In this document: one piece after another, positions 36,776 to 47,295 of the stretch
How the letters are laid out: each line of letters begins with the position of its first letter
Position numbering within the stretch: the stretch's first letter is position 1
Source of the DNA: Actinomycetospora endophytica
GTDB lineage: Bacteria; Actinomycetota; Actinomycetes; Mycobacteriales; Pseudonocardiaceae
NCBI RefSeq assembly: GCF_021026375.1
Contig: NZ_JAJNDB010000007.1
Span: 372,001 to 436,000, forward strand
DNA: 64,000 bases
Direction: 5' to 3'
Notes under the pieces: generated by a model
What the model was told of the DNA's origin: nothing
Seen by the model: only the letters and a program-made list of their open reading frames with translations
The model's database searches: none
Position numbers and translations under genes: made by a program

Positions 36776-37372
36776 GTGCGCTGTCCGTTCTGTCGCAACG
36801 ACGACTCGCGGGTCGTCGACTCGCGCGAGGCCGACGAGGGCCAGGCGATCCGTCGCCGCCGCTCCTGCACGGCGTGCGGGAAGCGGTTCACCACCGTCGA
36901 GGAGGCCGTCCTCGCGGTGGTCAAGCGCAGTGGGGTCACCGAGCCGTTCAGTCGCGACAAGGTCGTGCGCGGCGTGGCGCGGGCGTGCCAGGGCCGCCCG
37001 GTCGACCAGGACGCGGTCGCACTGCTGGCGCACAAGGTGGAGGAGACGGTACGGGCGTCGGGCACGGCCGAGGTGCCGAGTCACGAGGTCGGGATGGCGA
37101 TCCTGGGGCCGCTGCGGGAGCTGGACGCAGTGGCGTACCTGCGGTTCGCCAGCGTCTATCGCAACTTCTCCTCCGTGGCCGACTTCGAGGCCGAGATCGC
37201 GGACCTGCGCGGGCGGATGTCCGCGGAGGACGACGGCGGGTCGGGGGAGAACGGCGAGAACGGGACGGACGAGCGGTCCGGCGGCGAGGACGCCGTCGGG
37301 GGTGACCGCTCGGGGACATCGATGCCGGGTCGTGGGGAAGCGTCCCCGGCACACGCGAGCACGAGGGGATGA
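36776..37372 (+). CDS. nrdR: transcriptional repressor NrdR
   Basis: ATP/dATP-sensing repressor of ribonucleotide reductase genes. 198 residues from GTG 36776 with GGAGAGGAG upstream. The zinc ribbon uses Cys 3, Cys 6, Cys 31 and Cys 34 (CPFC ... CTAC). The ATP-cone domain follows ([20 protein letters not shown] to [20 protein letters not shown]). An additional acidic, Gly-rich tail of about 50 residues extends beyond the usual 150. nrdJ starts four bases after the stop, so the repressor and its target share a transcript. Confidence 0.96.
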   Translation: MRCPFCRNDDSRVVDSREADEGQAIRRRRSCTACGKRFTTVEEAVLAVVKRSGVTEPFSRDKVVRGVARACQGRPVDQDAVALLAHKVEETVRASGTAEVPSHEVGMAILGPLRELDAVAYLRFASVYRNFSSVADFEAEIADLRGRMSAEDDGGSGENGENGTDERSGGEDAVGGDRSGTSMPGRGEASPAHASTRG

Positions 37373-37376
37373 ACGG

Positions 37377-40247
<2,871 letters not shown>

Positions 40248-40303
40248 AACCGAGCGGTATTGCACCAGCTGCAACGTCGATCGGCGCAACTTCATAGTGC
40301 TGC

Positions 40304-40336
40304 GGACGGGGGCTGGGTAGGTCTCAGCCCCCGTCC
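40304..40336. terminator. nrdJ terminator hairpin
   Basis: GGACGGGGGCT (40304-40314) pairs perfectly with AGCCCCCGTCC (40326-40336) around an 11-base loop, 57 bases after the nrdJ stop. No U-tract. Confidence 0.65.
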
Positions 40337-40374
40337 AGGTAGCTCCGTAGGTCGACAGCCTGCGGAAACACGAA

Positions 40375-40399
40375 CGCCCGGCCATTGCGGGGCCGGGCG
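40375..40399. terminator. second hairpin before the defence operon
   Basis: CGCCCGGCC (40375-40383) pairs perfectly with GGCCGGGCG (40391-40399), loop of seven bases. It would insulate the island genes from nrdJ read-through. The rest of the 253-base gap holds a weaker GTGATG ... CATCAC inverted repeat at about 40419-40449. Confidence 0.5.
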
Positions 40400-40499
40400 C
40401 TCGTTGCAGCCAGGACGTGATGTCCCCTGCGGTACTGCACCGGCATCACATCACGCCCTGGGTAGCGGGCCGCAAGGCCCCCATCCGAAGGAGATGAAG

Positions 40500-40649
40500 A
40501 TGCCGAGGAACCCTCGACAGACGAGCAAGGCTGCTGCGAAGGCAGCGTCGCGAGTTCTCCGCGACGCGCGGTTCTCGAAGACTGCGAAGCGAGCTGCCGG
40601 CAGCGCACTGGCTCAGGCGCCGACGACGAAGCGTAAGCGCCGCAAGTAG
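40500..40649 (+). CDS. small basic protein, first gene of the CBASS-like operon (49 aa)
   Basis: 49 residues from ATG 40500, with GAAGGAG at ideal spacing; an in-frame ATG at 40494 is too close to that site. The peptide MPRNPRQTSKAAAKAASRVL continues to a strongly basic end (TTKRKRRK). It is Lys/Arg/Ala/Ser-rich with no hydrophobic segment. From memory, similar tiny basic ORFs occur beside CD-NTase genes in actinobacteria, but no function is known to me. It could be a nucleic-acid-binding regulator, a structural partner or a leader peptide for the operon. The CD-NTase begins 90 bases later. Confidence 0.7.
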   Translation: MPRNPRQTSKAAAKAASRVLRDARFSKTAKRAAGSALAQAPTTKRKRRK

Positions 40650-40739
40650 GCAGAGATGCGGCTGCCCGGGTGGGTCTCAGTGACGAACTTGCCCGGGCTC
40701 CGATCCTACTCGTCTCCGGATATGCACGAGGGCAGTTCC

Positions 40740-41795
40740 ATGGGTTTTACAGCAGACATTCTCGCGGACGTACGACGGCAGATTACTCCAGACGATGCGG
40801 CGCTGAAGGAAGCCCGTCAGCGGCGAGACGCTACGCTCGCGGCGGCCGGAGGATTCGAGGGAGTTCTAGAGACGTTTTCGTCGGGGTCGATTGCTCACGG
40901 CACGGCGAACTGCCCGATCCATCTTCGAGACAAAGGGCTGGACGCTGATTGCGGCGTGCGACTCGATCGTCGATTCCACCGGACCCTCGGACCAGACTCT
41001 GATCAGGAGGAGGGACCCGGAGGTGTCGTTGAGAGACTTCGGGTGCATGTTCGAAGTCGGCTGAAGGCTGACTACCCGGACGTTGCGATCACGATCACCA
41101 AGAGGGCCCTGCTCGTCCGCTTCCACTCACCCCTGCCTACGGGAGAAGATCCCAGCGCTGACCTTGTGGCAGGCCTTGAGCGCAAGGATGCGCCGGGTTT
41201 GTGGATTCCGAACACTGAGCGCGAACGATGGGACCCGTCCCATCCGCAGCGTCATACGGAGATGCTGACGGCGGACCCGAAGGAGGTGAGAGTCACTAGG
41301 GCTCGTGCGATCCGCCTCGCGAAGGCGGAGAACAAGAGGACTGCCACGGGCCCCCTCTGCTCGTTTAACATCGAGGCGTTCGGTCTAATGTTCGTCGAAG
41401 GGGCGATGGCCGAACCGGAGGCATTGCTCGCTCTCTGGTCTCAAGGCGCGAAGGATCTTCGCAGACGTCTGACTCCGGACCCTGCCAAGGTGTCCGGTGC
41501 GATCAAAGTCGCCGACCGCGACCGGGCAGTGCATCGGCTTGAGGTTGCTGCTGGAGCGCTGAAAGACGCGCTCGAGCATGACGACGACGAGCCCTATGTG
41601 CGTAAGGCACTGGCTCCGCTCTGGCCTGACTACGTCGCCACTGCTGGCGGGGACTCGAAGGCCCGCATCGCAGCGACGGTGCGAGCGGGGGAGTCTCTTT
41701 CCTTCGGTAGGACAGGTCTCTCCGGCAGCCCGGCGGCCAGCACCGGTGTTGCACTCACGAAGCGGCCTCGCTCCTACGGTGATGCCGCAGGGTGA
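40740..41795 (+). CDS. CD-NTase-like cyclic oligonucleotide synthase (CBASS)
   Basis: Predicted nucleotidyltransferase making a cyclic di- or trinucleotide alarm signal on phage infection. 351 residues from ATG 40740 (GAGGG eight bases upstream); ATG 40722 and 40656 are in-frame alternatives. The Pol-beta-type motif is clear: SGSIAHGT (GS-x3-GT) near residue 45 and DADCGVRLD with the metal-binding Asp pair near residue 70. A helical C-terminal half follows, as in OAS/CD-NTase folds. The C-terminal tail (AASTGVALTKRPRSYGDAAG) would be the site for conjugation by the downstream E2 protein. Its GTGA end overlaps the E2 start. The GC content is lower than in core genes. Confidence 0.8.
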   Translation: MGFTADILADVRRQITPDDAALKEARQRRDATLAAAGGFEGVLETFSSGSIAHGTANCPIHLRDKGLDADCGVRLDRRFHRTLGPDSDQEEGPGGVVERLRVHVRSRLKADYPDVAITITKRALLVRFHSPLPTGEDPSADLVAGLERKDAPGLWIPNTERERWDPSHPQRHTEMLTADPKEVRVTRARAIRLAKAENKRTATGPLCSFNIEAFGLMFVEGAMAEPEALLALWSQGAKDLRRRLTPDPAKVSGAIKVADRDRAVHRLEVAAGALKDALEHDDDEPYVRKALAPLWPDYVATAGGDSKARIAATVRAGESLSFGRTGLSGSPAASTGVALTKRPRSYGDAAG

Positions 41796-42241
41796 GGAGG
41801 CAGCCGGCGAGGTGTTGGCTTGAGGACTGGCCGAGACGCGCACGCCTCGAGGCGGCAGCCCGGAAAGCGTTTCCCGGTCTTCGATATCGGCGCAAGCAGC
41901 GAGCGGGTGGTCCGGTGGACACTTGGCAGGTTCAACTTCCGATCGCAGGCTACGAGGCGCGAACTGTGATAGTCGAGTTTGACCGCCGACGACCCGCCTA
42001 CCCGCAGGTCTACGCCGACGGGTCGGTCGAGTCGCCGCATCGCTTCCGGAACAAGCGCGGTGGACGGATGCTCTGTATCTGGCATTCTGGAGACGATGCT
42101 TGCCGTAGATGGGTTCCCGAAGACGGCCTGCTTAAGCTACTAGGAATGATCGCCGAGCATCTATTCAAGGAAGCGTGGTGGCGCGAACACGGCGAGTGGC
42201 TGGGTGAGGAATACCCTCATGAGGAGGCGGACACGATATGA
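41792..42241 (+). CDS. CBASS E2-like conjugating protein (type II-short)
   Basis: 149 residues starting at GTG 41792 within the CD-NTase stop. The sequence has the E2-like hallmarks of short type II CBASS: PAYPQVYADG, then SPHRFRNKRGGRMLCIWHSG with the candidate catalytic Cys at residue 95 and His 83. The end reads LGMIAEHLFKEAWWREHGEW then LGEEYPHEE, typical of this family. No E1 or JAB gene is present, which defines the short arrangement. The protein is expected to attach to or prime the CD-NTase C-terminus. The stop overlaps the effector start (ATGA). Confidence 0.75.
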   Translation: MRRQPARCWLEDWPRRARLEAAARKAFPGLRYRRKQRAGGPVDTWQVQLPIAGYEARTVIVEFDRRRPAYPQVYADGSVESPHRFRNKRGGRMLCIWHSGDDACRRWVPEDGLLKLLGMIAEHLFKEAWWREHGEWLGEEYPHEEADTI

Positions 42242-42810
42242 ATTGTGGGTTGTCGGCTGAGGCGGCGACGACCTCATCGGCCTCTGCGGCGACGTTGGTC
42301 CTAGCCGCGATACTTTCGGGCACGGTCGCAGCGGCTGTCATCACTGGGCTAGTTACGGTTGTTCTCGCTCGACGGAAGAGTCGAGAAGAAGAACGAGCGC
42401 GGCTCCGACAGGCATTCGCCGATGCTCGACGCGCTCAGGCAGCTTACAAGGAGTTCCCCTACGCGATCCGTCGGCGGGCAGCGGAGCGCCCTGTCGACGA
42501 GCGCATCAGGCTTAGCGAGGCGCTGAGGGAGATACAGGCGAATATCGACTTTCATCTCGCTTGGACCGAGCTGGAGTCCGAGCACGTTGGGCGCGCTTTC
42601 GCTGAACTCATCAAGCAAACCAGAACAGTGGCCGGGGAACACATGAAGTCGGCGTGGCAGACCTCAGCAGCCGACGCTGACGAAGGCATGATCGTTCCGC
42701 GTGCCCTTGTTGACCTGAGCGCCCTGAAGCCAGCAGAGGAGGCCTACACCCGAGCGGTCCAGGCTCACTTGCGGGCATTAGCTCCTCGTTGGAGCCGCAC
42801 TGGGCACTGA
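42238..42810 (+). CDS. one-TM effector of the CBASS-like operon
   Basis: 190 residues from ATG 42238. A low-complexity N-terminus precedes one hydrophobic helix (AATLVLAAILSGTVAAAVIT to VVLARRK, residues about 18-46) with a basic inner flank. Then follows a helical soluble domain rich in Arg, Ala and Glu (ERARLRQAFADARRAQAAYK). It has no nuclease or phospholipase motif. As the last gene of the operon and translationally coupled to the E2, it is the likely cell-killing effector, opening the membrane when it senses the cyclic nucleotide. The recognition domain cannot be assigned from sequence alone. Confidence 0.65.
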   Translation: MNCGLSAEAATTSSASAATLVLAAILSGTVAAAVITGLVTVVLARRKSREEERARLRQAFADARRAQAAYKEFPYAIRRRAAERPVDERIRLSEALREIQANIDFHLAWTELESEHVGRAFAELIKQTRTVAGEHMKSAWQTSAADADEGMIVPRALVDLSALKPAEEAYTRAVQAHLRALAPRWSRTGH

Positions 42811-42840
42811 CTCGCGACGTTGACGATCTTGACCAACGCA

Positions 42841-42867
42841 ACGATGTTGGGTTTGATGCAACATCGT
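42841..42867. repeat. 9-bp inverted repeat at the start of the recombinase unit
   Basis: ACGATGTTG (42841-42849) and CAACATCGT (42859-42867) are exact inverse complements around nine bases, between the effector gene and the integrase. It could be the operator of the recombinase operon or a recombinase-binding site at the element end. Confidence 0.55.
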
Positions 42868-43975
42868 GGATCATGGTCCGGCGTTGCCAGGAGCGGCGTC
42901 CTTGGTGCTGGTGTCAGGCGTCCTGCATCTGGACCCAGCGCCTGCTGTGTTCGAGGCGATGTTGGACGGCTGGTCACGTCAACAGCGGTCCCGGTTCCTA
43001 CGGGCGGACGCCACGATCAAGCCGCGGCTCGAGGTCGTGCGTCGCTTCGCCCGGTTCTCCAACCAGTACCCCTGGCAGTGGACACCTGGTGAGCTTGAAG
43101 CGTTCATGAGCTCGATGTCGGTAGCGGTCTCGACCGCGCGCAGCTACCAGAACGCGCTGCGGCTGTTCTGCGACTACATCACCGACGCCCGCTACGGCTG
43201 GCCGAGCGAGTGTCTGGAGCGGTTCGGCGCCTCACCGCAGCAAGTGCTGCACGAGTGGAACTCGGTGCTCCACAACGTCGAGTTCGAGGGCCGCACCTCA
43301 CGGCGACCGCTGAGCTACGACGAGGTCCAGGCTCTCTTCGACGCCGCCGATGGCCGCGTCGAGGAGATCCGCGAACGGCGACGCAAGGGAGCTGCCGCCG
43401 CCCAGCGCGACGCGGTTCTGCTCAAGACGGTCTACGCGTTCGGGCTACGGCGCCAGGAAGCCCAAGGCCTCGACCTGGTTGACCTACGCAGCAACCCGAA
43501 GGCGAAGGCCTTCGGGCGCATCGGCGGGCTCTTCGTCCGGCACGGCAAATCCTCGCGGGGCAGCACCGCAAAGCGTCGCACCGTCCTGACGGTGCCGGAG
43601 TTCGACTGGATCGTCGAGCTGGTCGAGCACTACCTCGCCGAGGTCCGGCCTATCTTGGTCCCGGGGGACCACCCGGCGTTCTGGGTGACCGAACGCCGCG
43701 GCCGGATGTCACTCCGGTCGATCAACGATGCCTTCGAGCACGCCCGCGCCGCTGCAGGCATCGACCCCGAGCTCGACCTGCACTCGCTGCGGCACTCCTA
43801 CGTCACGCATCTGGTCGAGTTCGACTATCCGGAGCGCTTCGTCCAGGAGCAGGTCGGCCACTCCTACGCCAGCACCACCGCGATCTACACCGGAGTGTCC
43901 GACGACTACCGCAACCGGCTGCTGCAACGGTCGCTCACCGCGCCCGGCTTCGACCTCTGGGAGCCTGTCTCATGA
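42866..43975 (+). CDS. tyrosine recombinase / integrase
   Basis: Site-specific recombinase of the XerC/D type, up to 369 residues. The track of open codons starts at GTG 42866, inside the inverted repeat; GTG 42914 (VSGVLHLDP...) may be the true start, since no ribosome site supports either. An N-terminal SAM-like core-binding domain (NQYPWQWTPGELEAFMSSMS) is followed by the catalytic domain. With numbering from 42866 the catalytic residues are Arg 195 (FGLRRQEA), His 306 and Arg 309 (HSLRHSYVTHL), and Tyr 341 (STTAIYTG). All are present, so the enzyme looks active. Its stop overlaps the next ATG. Confidence 0.9.
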   Translation: MDHGPALPGAASLVLVSGVLHLDPAPAVFEAMLDGWSRQQRSRFLRADATIKPRLEVVRRFARFSNQYPWQWTPGELEAFMSSMSVAVSTARSYQNALRLFCDYITDARYGWPSECLERFGASPQQVLHEWNSVLHNVEFEGRTSRRPLSYDEVQALFDAADGRVEEIRERRRKGAAAAQRDAVLLKTVYAFGLRRQEAQGLDLVDLRSNPKAKAFGRIGGLFVRHGKSSRGSTAKRRTVLTVPEFDWIVELVEHYLAEVRPILVPGDHPAFWVTERRGRMSLRSINDAFEHARAAAGIDPELDLHSLRHSYVTHLVEFDYPERFVQEQVGHSYASTTAIYTGVSDDYRNRLLQRSLTAPGFDLWEPVS

Positions 43976-44298
43976 TCAAGAAGATGGGCTTCGAATGGCA
44001 TCTGCGCCGGCGCATGGCCGAGCGGGACCTCTACCAGACCTCAGACCTGGTGCCGCTACTCGCCGAGCGCGGCATCGAGCTCTCCCGCGAACAGGTCTAC
44101 CGCCTGGTCACCCAGCCCCCGCAGCGGCTCTCGATGGACACCTTCGCCGCGCTCTGCGACATCCTCGCCTGCAACCCCAACGACCTCATCGAGATCACCA
44201 CCGTCAACACGACGGTCCGCAAGACCGGTACCGGTTCCACGCCGCGGCGCGCTCCAGAAGTCCGGCGCACCACCATCCGTCGCCCCGACCAGTCGTGA
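43972..44298 (+). CDS. small helix-turn-helix protein (HTH_26 / Cro-like)
   Basis: 108 residues from ATG 43972, overlapping the integrase stop (ATGA). The fold is Cro/C1-like: FEWHLRRRMAERDLYQTSDL, then SREQVYRLVTQPPQRLSMDT and FAALCDILACNPNDLIEI, close to the short HTH_26 regulators. A Thr/Arg-rich tail of about 35 residues follows. Being sandwiched and translationally coupled between two recombinase-type genes, it is probably a recombination accessory (as the small third protein is in Tn554-type trios) or a repressor of the unit. Confidence 0.8.
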   Translation: MIKKMGFEWHLRRRMAERDLYQTSDLVPLLAERGIELSREQVYRLVTQPPQRLSMDTFAALCDILACNPNDLIEITTVNTTVRKTGTGSTPRRAPEVRRTTIRRPDQS

Positions 44299-46604
44299 CC
44301 TCACCGGAGACCCGGGAAGCCCAGCGCCAGCACCAGATCCGGCAGCGTCACACCACCATCCGATCCGCCATCCAAGCCTCCATCACCAACCTCGCCGAAC
44401 AGGAACTCGACGAGGTCCTCGCGACCGCGCAAGCCACTGACGGTCGGGCGCTGCGCGAGCTTGCCGACCACCTCCAAGCTCACCCGGACGCCCTCCTGAC
44501 CGGCTCAGCGGACGGTCCCAGAGCGTTGATGCGGGTCTTGGGCGTGCTCGCCACGGCTGGCCATCCGGTCGCCCTGCCCCGATGCACAGACTGCAGCAAG
44601 CAGACCGCGGACCTGCCCCGACTTGGTGCCAACGGTCGGATCTGCCCGGCATGCGCGGGAAGGAACTACCGCGGCGACTGCGCACGCTGCGGGCGACTCG
44701 ACACCCGCATCGCCGCCCGCCGACCAGAGGGCCCGATCTGCTACCCGTGCTACCGCGTTGATCCCGAGCGGATCGAGACATGCGCTCGCTGCGCCCGCGA
44801 CCGCCCCGTCGCCTCCCGCACCGACGACGGCGGCGCCCTCTGCTCCCGCTGCTGGACTCCGCCCCAGCGCTGCTGCGTCGGATGCGGACGAACCGGCCGG
44901 GTCGTGTTCGTCGGCGACGACGGGCCCCTCTGCGTCAACTGCTACCGCCGCGACCACCGACCCCGCGCGCGCTGCGGACGCTGCAACCGCGTTCGGATCG
45001 TGTCCCGCCGCGGCAAGAACGGCGAGCCCGACCTCTGCGAGAGCTGCAACCCCGCCACCAGAGCCACCGCCACCTGCAGCCAATGCGGTCGCGACCGTTC
45101 CGGCCACCGCGACGCCACCGGCGAGTGGATCTGCCGAAGCTGCGCCCGCGTCCCACGCGCCTGCTCGCGCTGCGGCCGCTCCCGCCCAGTCCACGCGCAT
45201 CTCCCACTCGGGCCGGTCTGCAACACCTGCCACATCAAGCTGCACGATCACCCCGAACACTGCGCGAGTTGTCACGAGCTCCGCGTCCTGATCGGACGCG
45301 ACGACCACGGTCCCCTCTGCGGGCCCTGCGCCGGCAGCACGCTCGACCCACGCTGCCGCACCTGCAAGCGCCCGGGCCGCCACTACTCCGACGAGAAGTG
45401 CGCCCGATGCGAGCTCCACGAGCGGGTCGACGACCTGCTCGCCGGTCCCAACGGCACACCGAACCCGCAGCTACAACCCGTCCGAGAGCTGCTGCTTGCC
45501 GCCGACCGCCCCAACGGCCAAATCGCCTGGCTTATGCGAAGCGACGCCGCACAACTACTGCGGGATCTCGCCCGTCGCGAGGACGTTGTCACCCACAACT
45601 ACCTTGACACCCTGCCCCAGAACCGGGCTGAGACGTTTCTGCGCGCACTGCTCGTCGACGCTGGCGTCCTCCCCGCCCGCAATGAGGAGCTCGAACGCAT
45701 CCGGCCCTGGCTCGAGACCTTCCTCGCCGACCAGCCCGACCACGCCCGCCTGATCCGCCCCTTCGTCCATTGGTTCGTGCTACGCCGCGCCCGCCGAGCC
45801 GCGGCCCGACGCCGCTATCAAGCCAGGGCAGGTCACCACCTCCGAGCCAAGGTCCGTGTTGCTCACGAATTCCTCGCCTGGCTCGACACCCTGCAACTCG
45901 ACCTCGCCGAACTCGACCAGGCGACCATCGATCGCTGGCTGACCCAGGGCACATCCCAAGCCCGCGAGATTCGCTCCTTCCTCGCCTGGGCTCGATCCCA
46001 CCGCCTCACCAAGGAGCTGCGGGTCCCATTCCCACCACGGCAACAGCCGGAAGCGATGCTCGAGGAAGGGGAGCGTTGGCGGTTGCTCGAGCGGTGCTTC
46101 AACGACACGACCCCACCGCTCGACACTCGCGCTGCGGGGGCCCTGATCCTCCTCTACGGACTCCCGCTGATCCGAATCCGGAGCCTGACCGCGGACCACC
46201 TCGAGCATCACTCCGACGAACGCACCCACCTCATCGTCGGCGCCCACCGCCTCCTGCTTCCACCCAAGCTCGCCGACATGCTCAGTCGCCTCGCCGAAGC
46301 CGGCTCCGGACGCTCCCGCTACCCGACTCGCCCCGGCGCCCGGCGGTGGCTCTTCCCCGGGCTCGTCCCAGGCGCTCCTCTGAGCGCCGAAGGCTTCAAC
46401 GTCAAGCTCGCCCGCTTCGGCCTGCATACCCGACCAGCCCGCAACGCGGCCCTGATCTCACTCGCCGCGCAACTCCCGTCGGCTGTCCTGGCAGACCTCG
46501 TCGGGCTGCACCACAACACCGCCGCACGCTGGTCCCAGCTCGCCGCGCGCGACTGGCACGACTTCGTGGCCGCACGACCGATGCTTACCGCAGGTTCGGA
46601 ATAG
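44295..46604 (+). CDS. nine-zinc-ribbon protein with degenerate tyrosine-recombinase domain
   Basis: 769 residues from GTG 44295 within the preceding stop. After a helical N-terminus, residues about 97-374 hold nine consecutive CxxC ... CxxC zinc ribbons of about 24-33 residues each, with recurring GPLCxxC-type second halves. Residues about 500-769 resemble a recombinase core-binding plus catalytic domain: RAKVRVAHEFLAWLDTLQLD, then LILLYGLPLIRIRSLTADHL at the first-Arg region. The HxxR box reads LHTRPARNAAL and the segment equivalent to the catalytic-Tyr helix reads GLHHNTAARWSQL. Trp 746 stands where Tyr is expected. I infer a DNA-binding, catalytically dead partner of the integrase. Confidence 0.75.
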   Translation: MTSPETREAQRQHQIRQRHTTIRSAIQASITNLAEQELDEVLATAQATDGRALRELADHLQAHPDALLTGSADGPRALMRVLGVLATAGHPVALPRCTDCSKQTADLPRLGANGRICPACAGRNYRGDCARCGRLDTRIAARRPEGPICYPCYRVDPERIETCARCARDRPVASRTDDGGALCSRCWTPPQRCCVGCGRTGRVVFVGDDGPLCVNCYRRDHRPRARCGRCNRVRIVSRRGKNGEPDLCESCNPATRATATCSQCGRDRSGHRDATGEWICRSCARVPRACSRCGRSRPVHAHLPLGPVCNTCHIKLHDHPEHCASCHELRVLIGRDDHGPLCGPCAGSTLDPRCRTCKRPGRHYSDEKCARCELHERVDDLLAGPNGTPNPQLQPVRELLLAADRPNGQIAWLMRSDAAQLLRDLARREDVVTHNYLDTLPQNRAETFLRALLVDAGVLPARNEELERIRPWLETFLADQPDHARLIRPFVHWFVLRRARRAAARRRYQARAGHHLRAKVRVAHEFLAWLDTLQLDLAELDQATIDRWLTQGTSQAREIRSFLAWARSHRLTKELRVPFPPRQQPEAMLEEGERWRLLERCFNDTTPPLDTRAAGALILLYGLPLIRIRSLTADHLEHHSDERTHLIVGAHRLLLPPKLADMLSRLAEAGSGRSRYPTRPGARRWLFPGLVPGAPLSAEGFNVKLARFGLHTRPARNAALISLAAQLPSAVLADLVGLHHNTAARWSQLAARDWHDFVAARPMLTAGSE

Positions 46605-46628
46605 GTGCCCTGCACCAGTATCGCCCCG

Positions 46629-46659
46629 GGTGGGGAGGGCCGCGACGGCTCTCCCCACC
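46629..46659. terminator. bidirectional terminator at the right end of the island
   Basis: A 14-base stem (46629-46642 with 46646-46659, one G-T pair) around a 3-base loop lies between the plus-strand recombinase-like gene and the minus-strand VOC gene, 17 bases before the latter's stop. Confidence 0.75.
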
Positions 46660-46675
46660 TCCGGGCCGGTCGAGC

Positions 46676-47083
46676 TCAGCTCGCCGGCGGGGCCTCGACC
46701 ACGACGACGACGTTCTGGTCGGGGTCGCGCAACATGAACATCAACGGCGCGCCGGGCGTCCGCATCGGCTCGGGCTCGAGGTCGACGCCGCCGATCGCGG
46801 TGAGCCGCCGGTGCTCGCCGACGACATCGGTGGTCTCGACGCCGATCGAGCTGCCGCCCGGCTCGTCGTACATCGGCGGGTTCAGCGCGAGCCGCGCCAC
46901 CGACCCGGGCGGTGCCACCTCCACCCACCGGTTCTCGCCGTTCTCGCCGAACGTCGTGTCGCTGCGGACGTCCCAGCCGAGCCGGTCGCGGTAGAACGAG
47001 ATGGCGGCGTCCACGTCCGAGACGGTGAACATGACGACGCCGATGCTGGTGACGCTGGTCGGCGCGTCGGTCGGGGTGCTCAT
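46676..47083 (-). CDS. VOC (glyoxalase/bleomycin-resistance) family protein
   Basis: 135-residue vicinal-oxygen-chelate fold protein, from ATG 47083 with GGAGGAGCG upstream. The two beta-alpha-beta modules are visible: TSIGVVMFTVSDVDAAISFY and later TPGAPLMFMLRDPDQNVVVV. Metal-site residues of true glyoxalase I are not fully recognisable, so it may be a lyase, dioxygenase or binding protein. It marks the return to core-like GC content on the right of the island. The 212-base gap beyond holds an imperfect ACTACC-GTACTGT-GGTA-type inverted repeat near 47130-47150 and nothing else I can support. Confidence 0.85.
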   Translation of the reverse strand: MSTPTDAPTSVTSIGVVMFTVSDVDAAISFYRDRLGWDVRSDTTFGENGENRWVEVAPPGSVARLALNPPMYDEPGGSSIGVETTDVVGEHRRLTAIGGVDLEPEPMRTPGAPLMFMLRDPDQNVVVVVEAPPAS

Positions 47084-47295
47084 ACGCTCCTCCGGGCTGT
47101 AGGGACCGGTCGGAATTGTCCGGATCGGTTACCACAGTACGGTAGTGGGACCCCGTGATCTTCCTCAAGGACCGTTCGGGGTCGTCCCGATGAACGAGCG
47201 GATCCGTGCTGATCAGGGGCACGCGAGGCATGCCAGGGCGCTGGAATTCCTGCGTGGTGTGCCTGTCGCGCTCCCGCCGACGGAACCCACCCCCG

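Larger units (their letters stand above)
40261..46618. mobile_element. accessory island: CBASS-like operon plus three-gene recombinase unit
   Basis: The stretch from the nrdJ stop to the VOC gene breaks the conserved synteny. Its left third (40.5-42.8 kb) has visibly lower GC and relaxed third-position bias. It carries a defence operon and a recombinase trio, all on the plus strand. The only flanking repeat I can point to is TGCACCAG at 40261-40268 and 46611-46618, eight bases, which could be chance. The ends are therefore provisional. Whether the defence genes are cargo of the recombinase unit or a separate insertion is not resolved. Confidence 0.5.

Noticed and set aside
40656-40739. Longer N-terminus for the CD-NTase
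   Set aside because: The extra 28 residues have no family similarity, and the GAGGG site favours the ATG at 40740.
47125-47155. Imperfect inverted repeat around CCACAGTACGGTAGTGG
   Set aside because: Arms are only four to five bases with a bulge; it may be part of the VOC promoter but the symmetry is too weak to call an operator.
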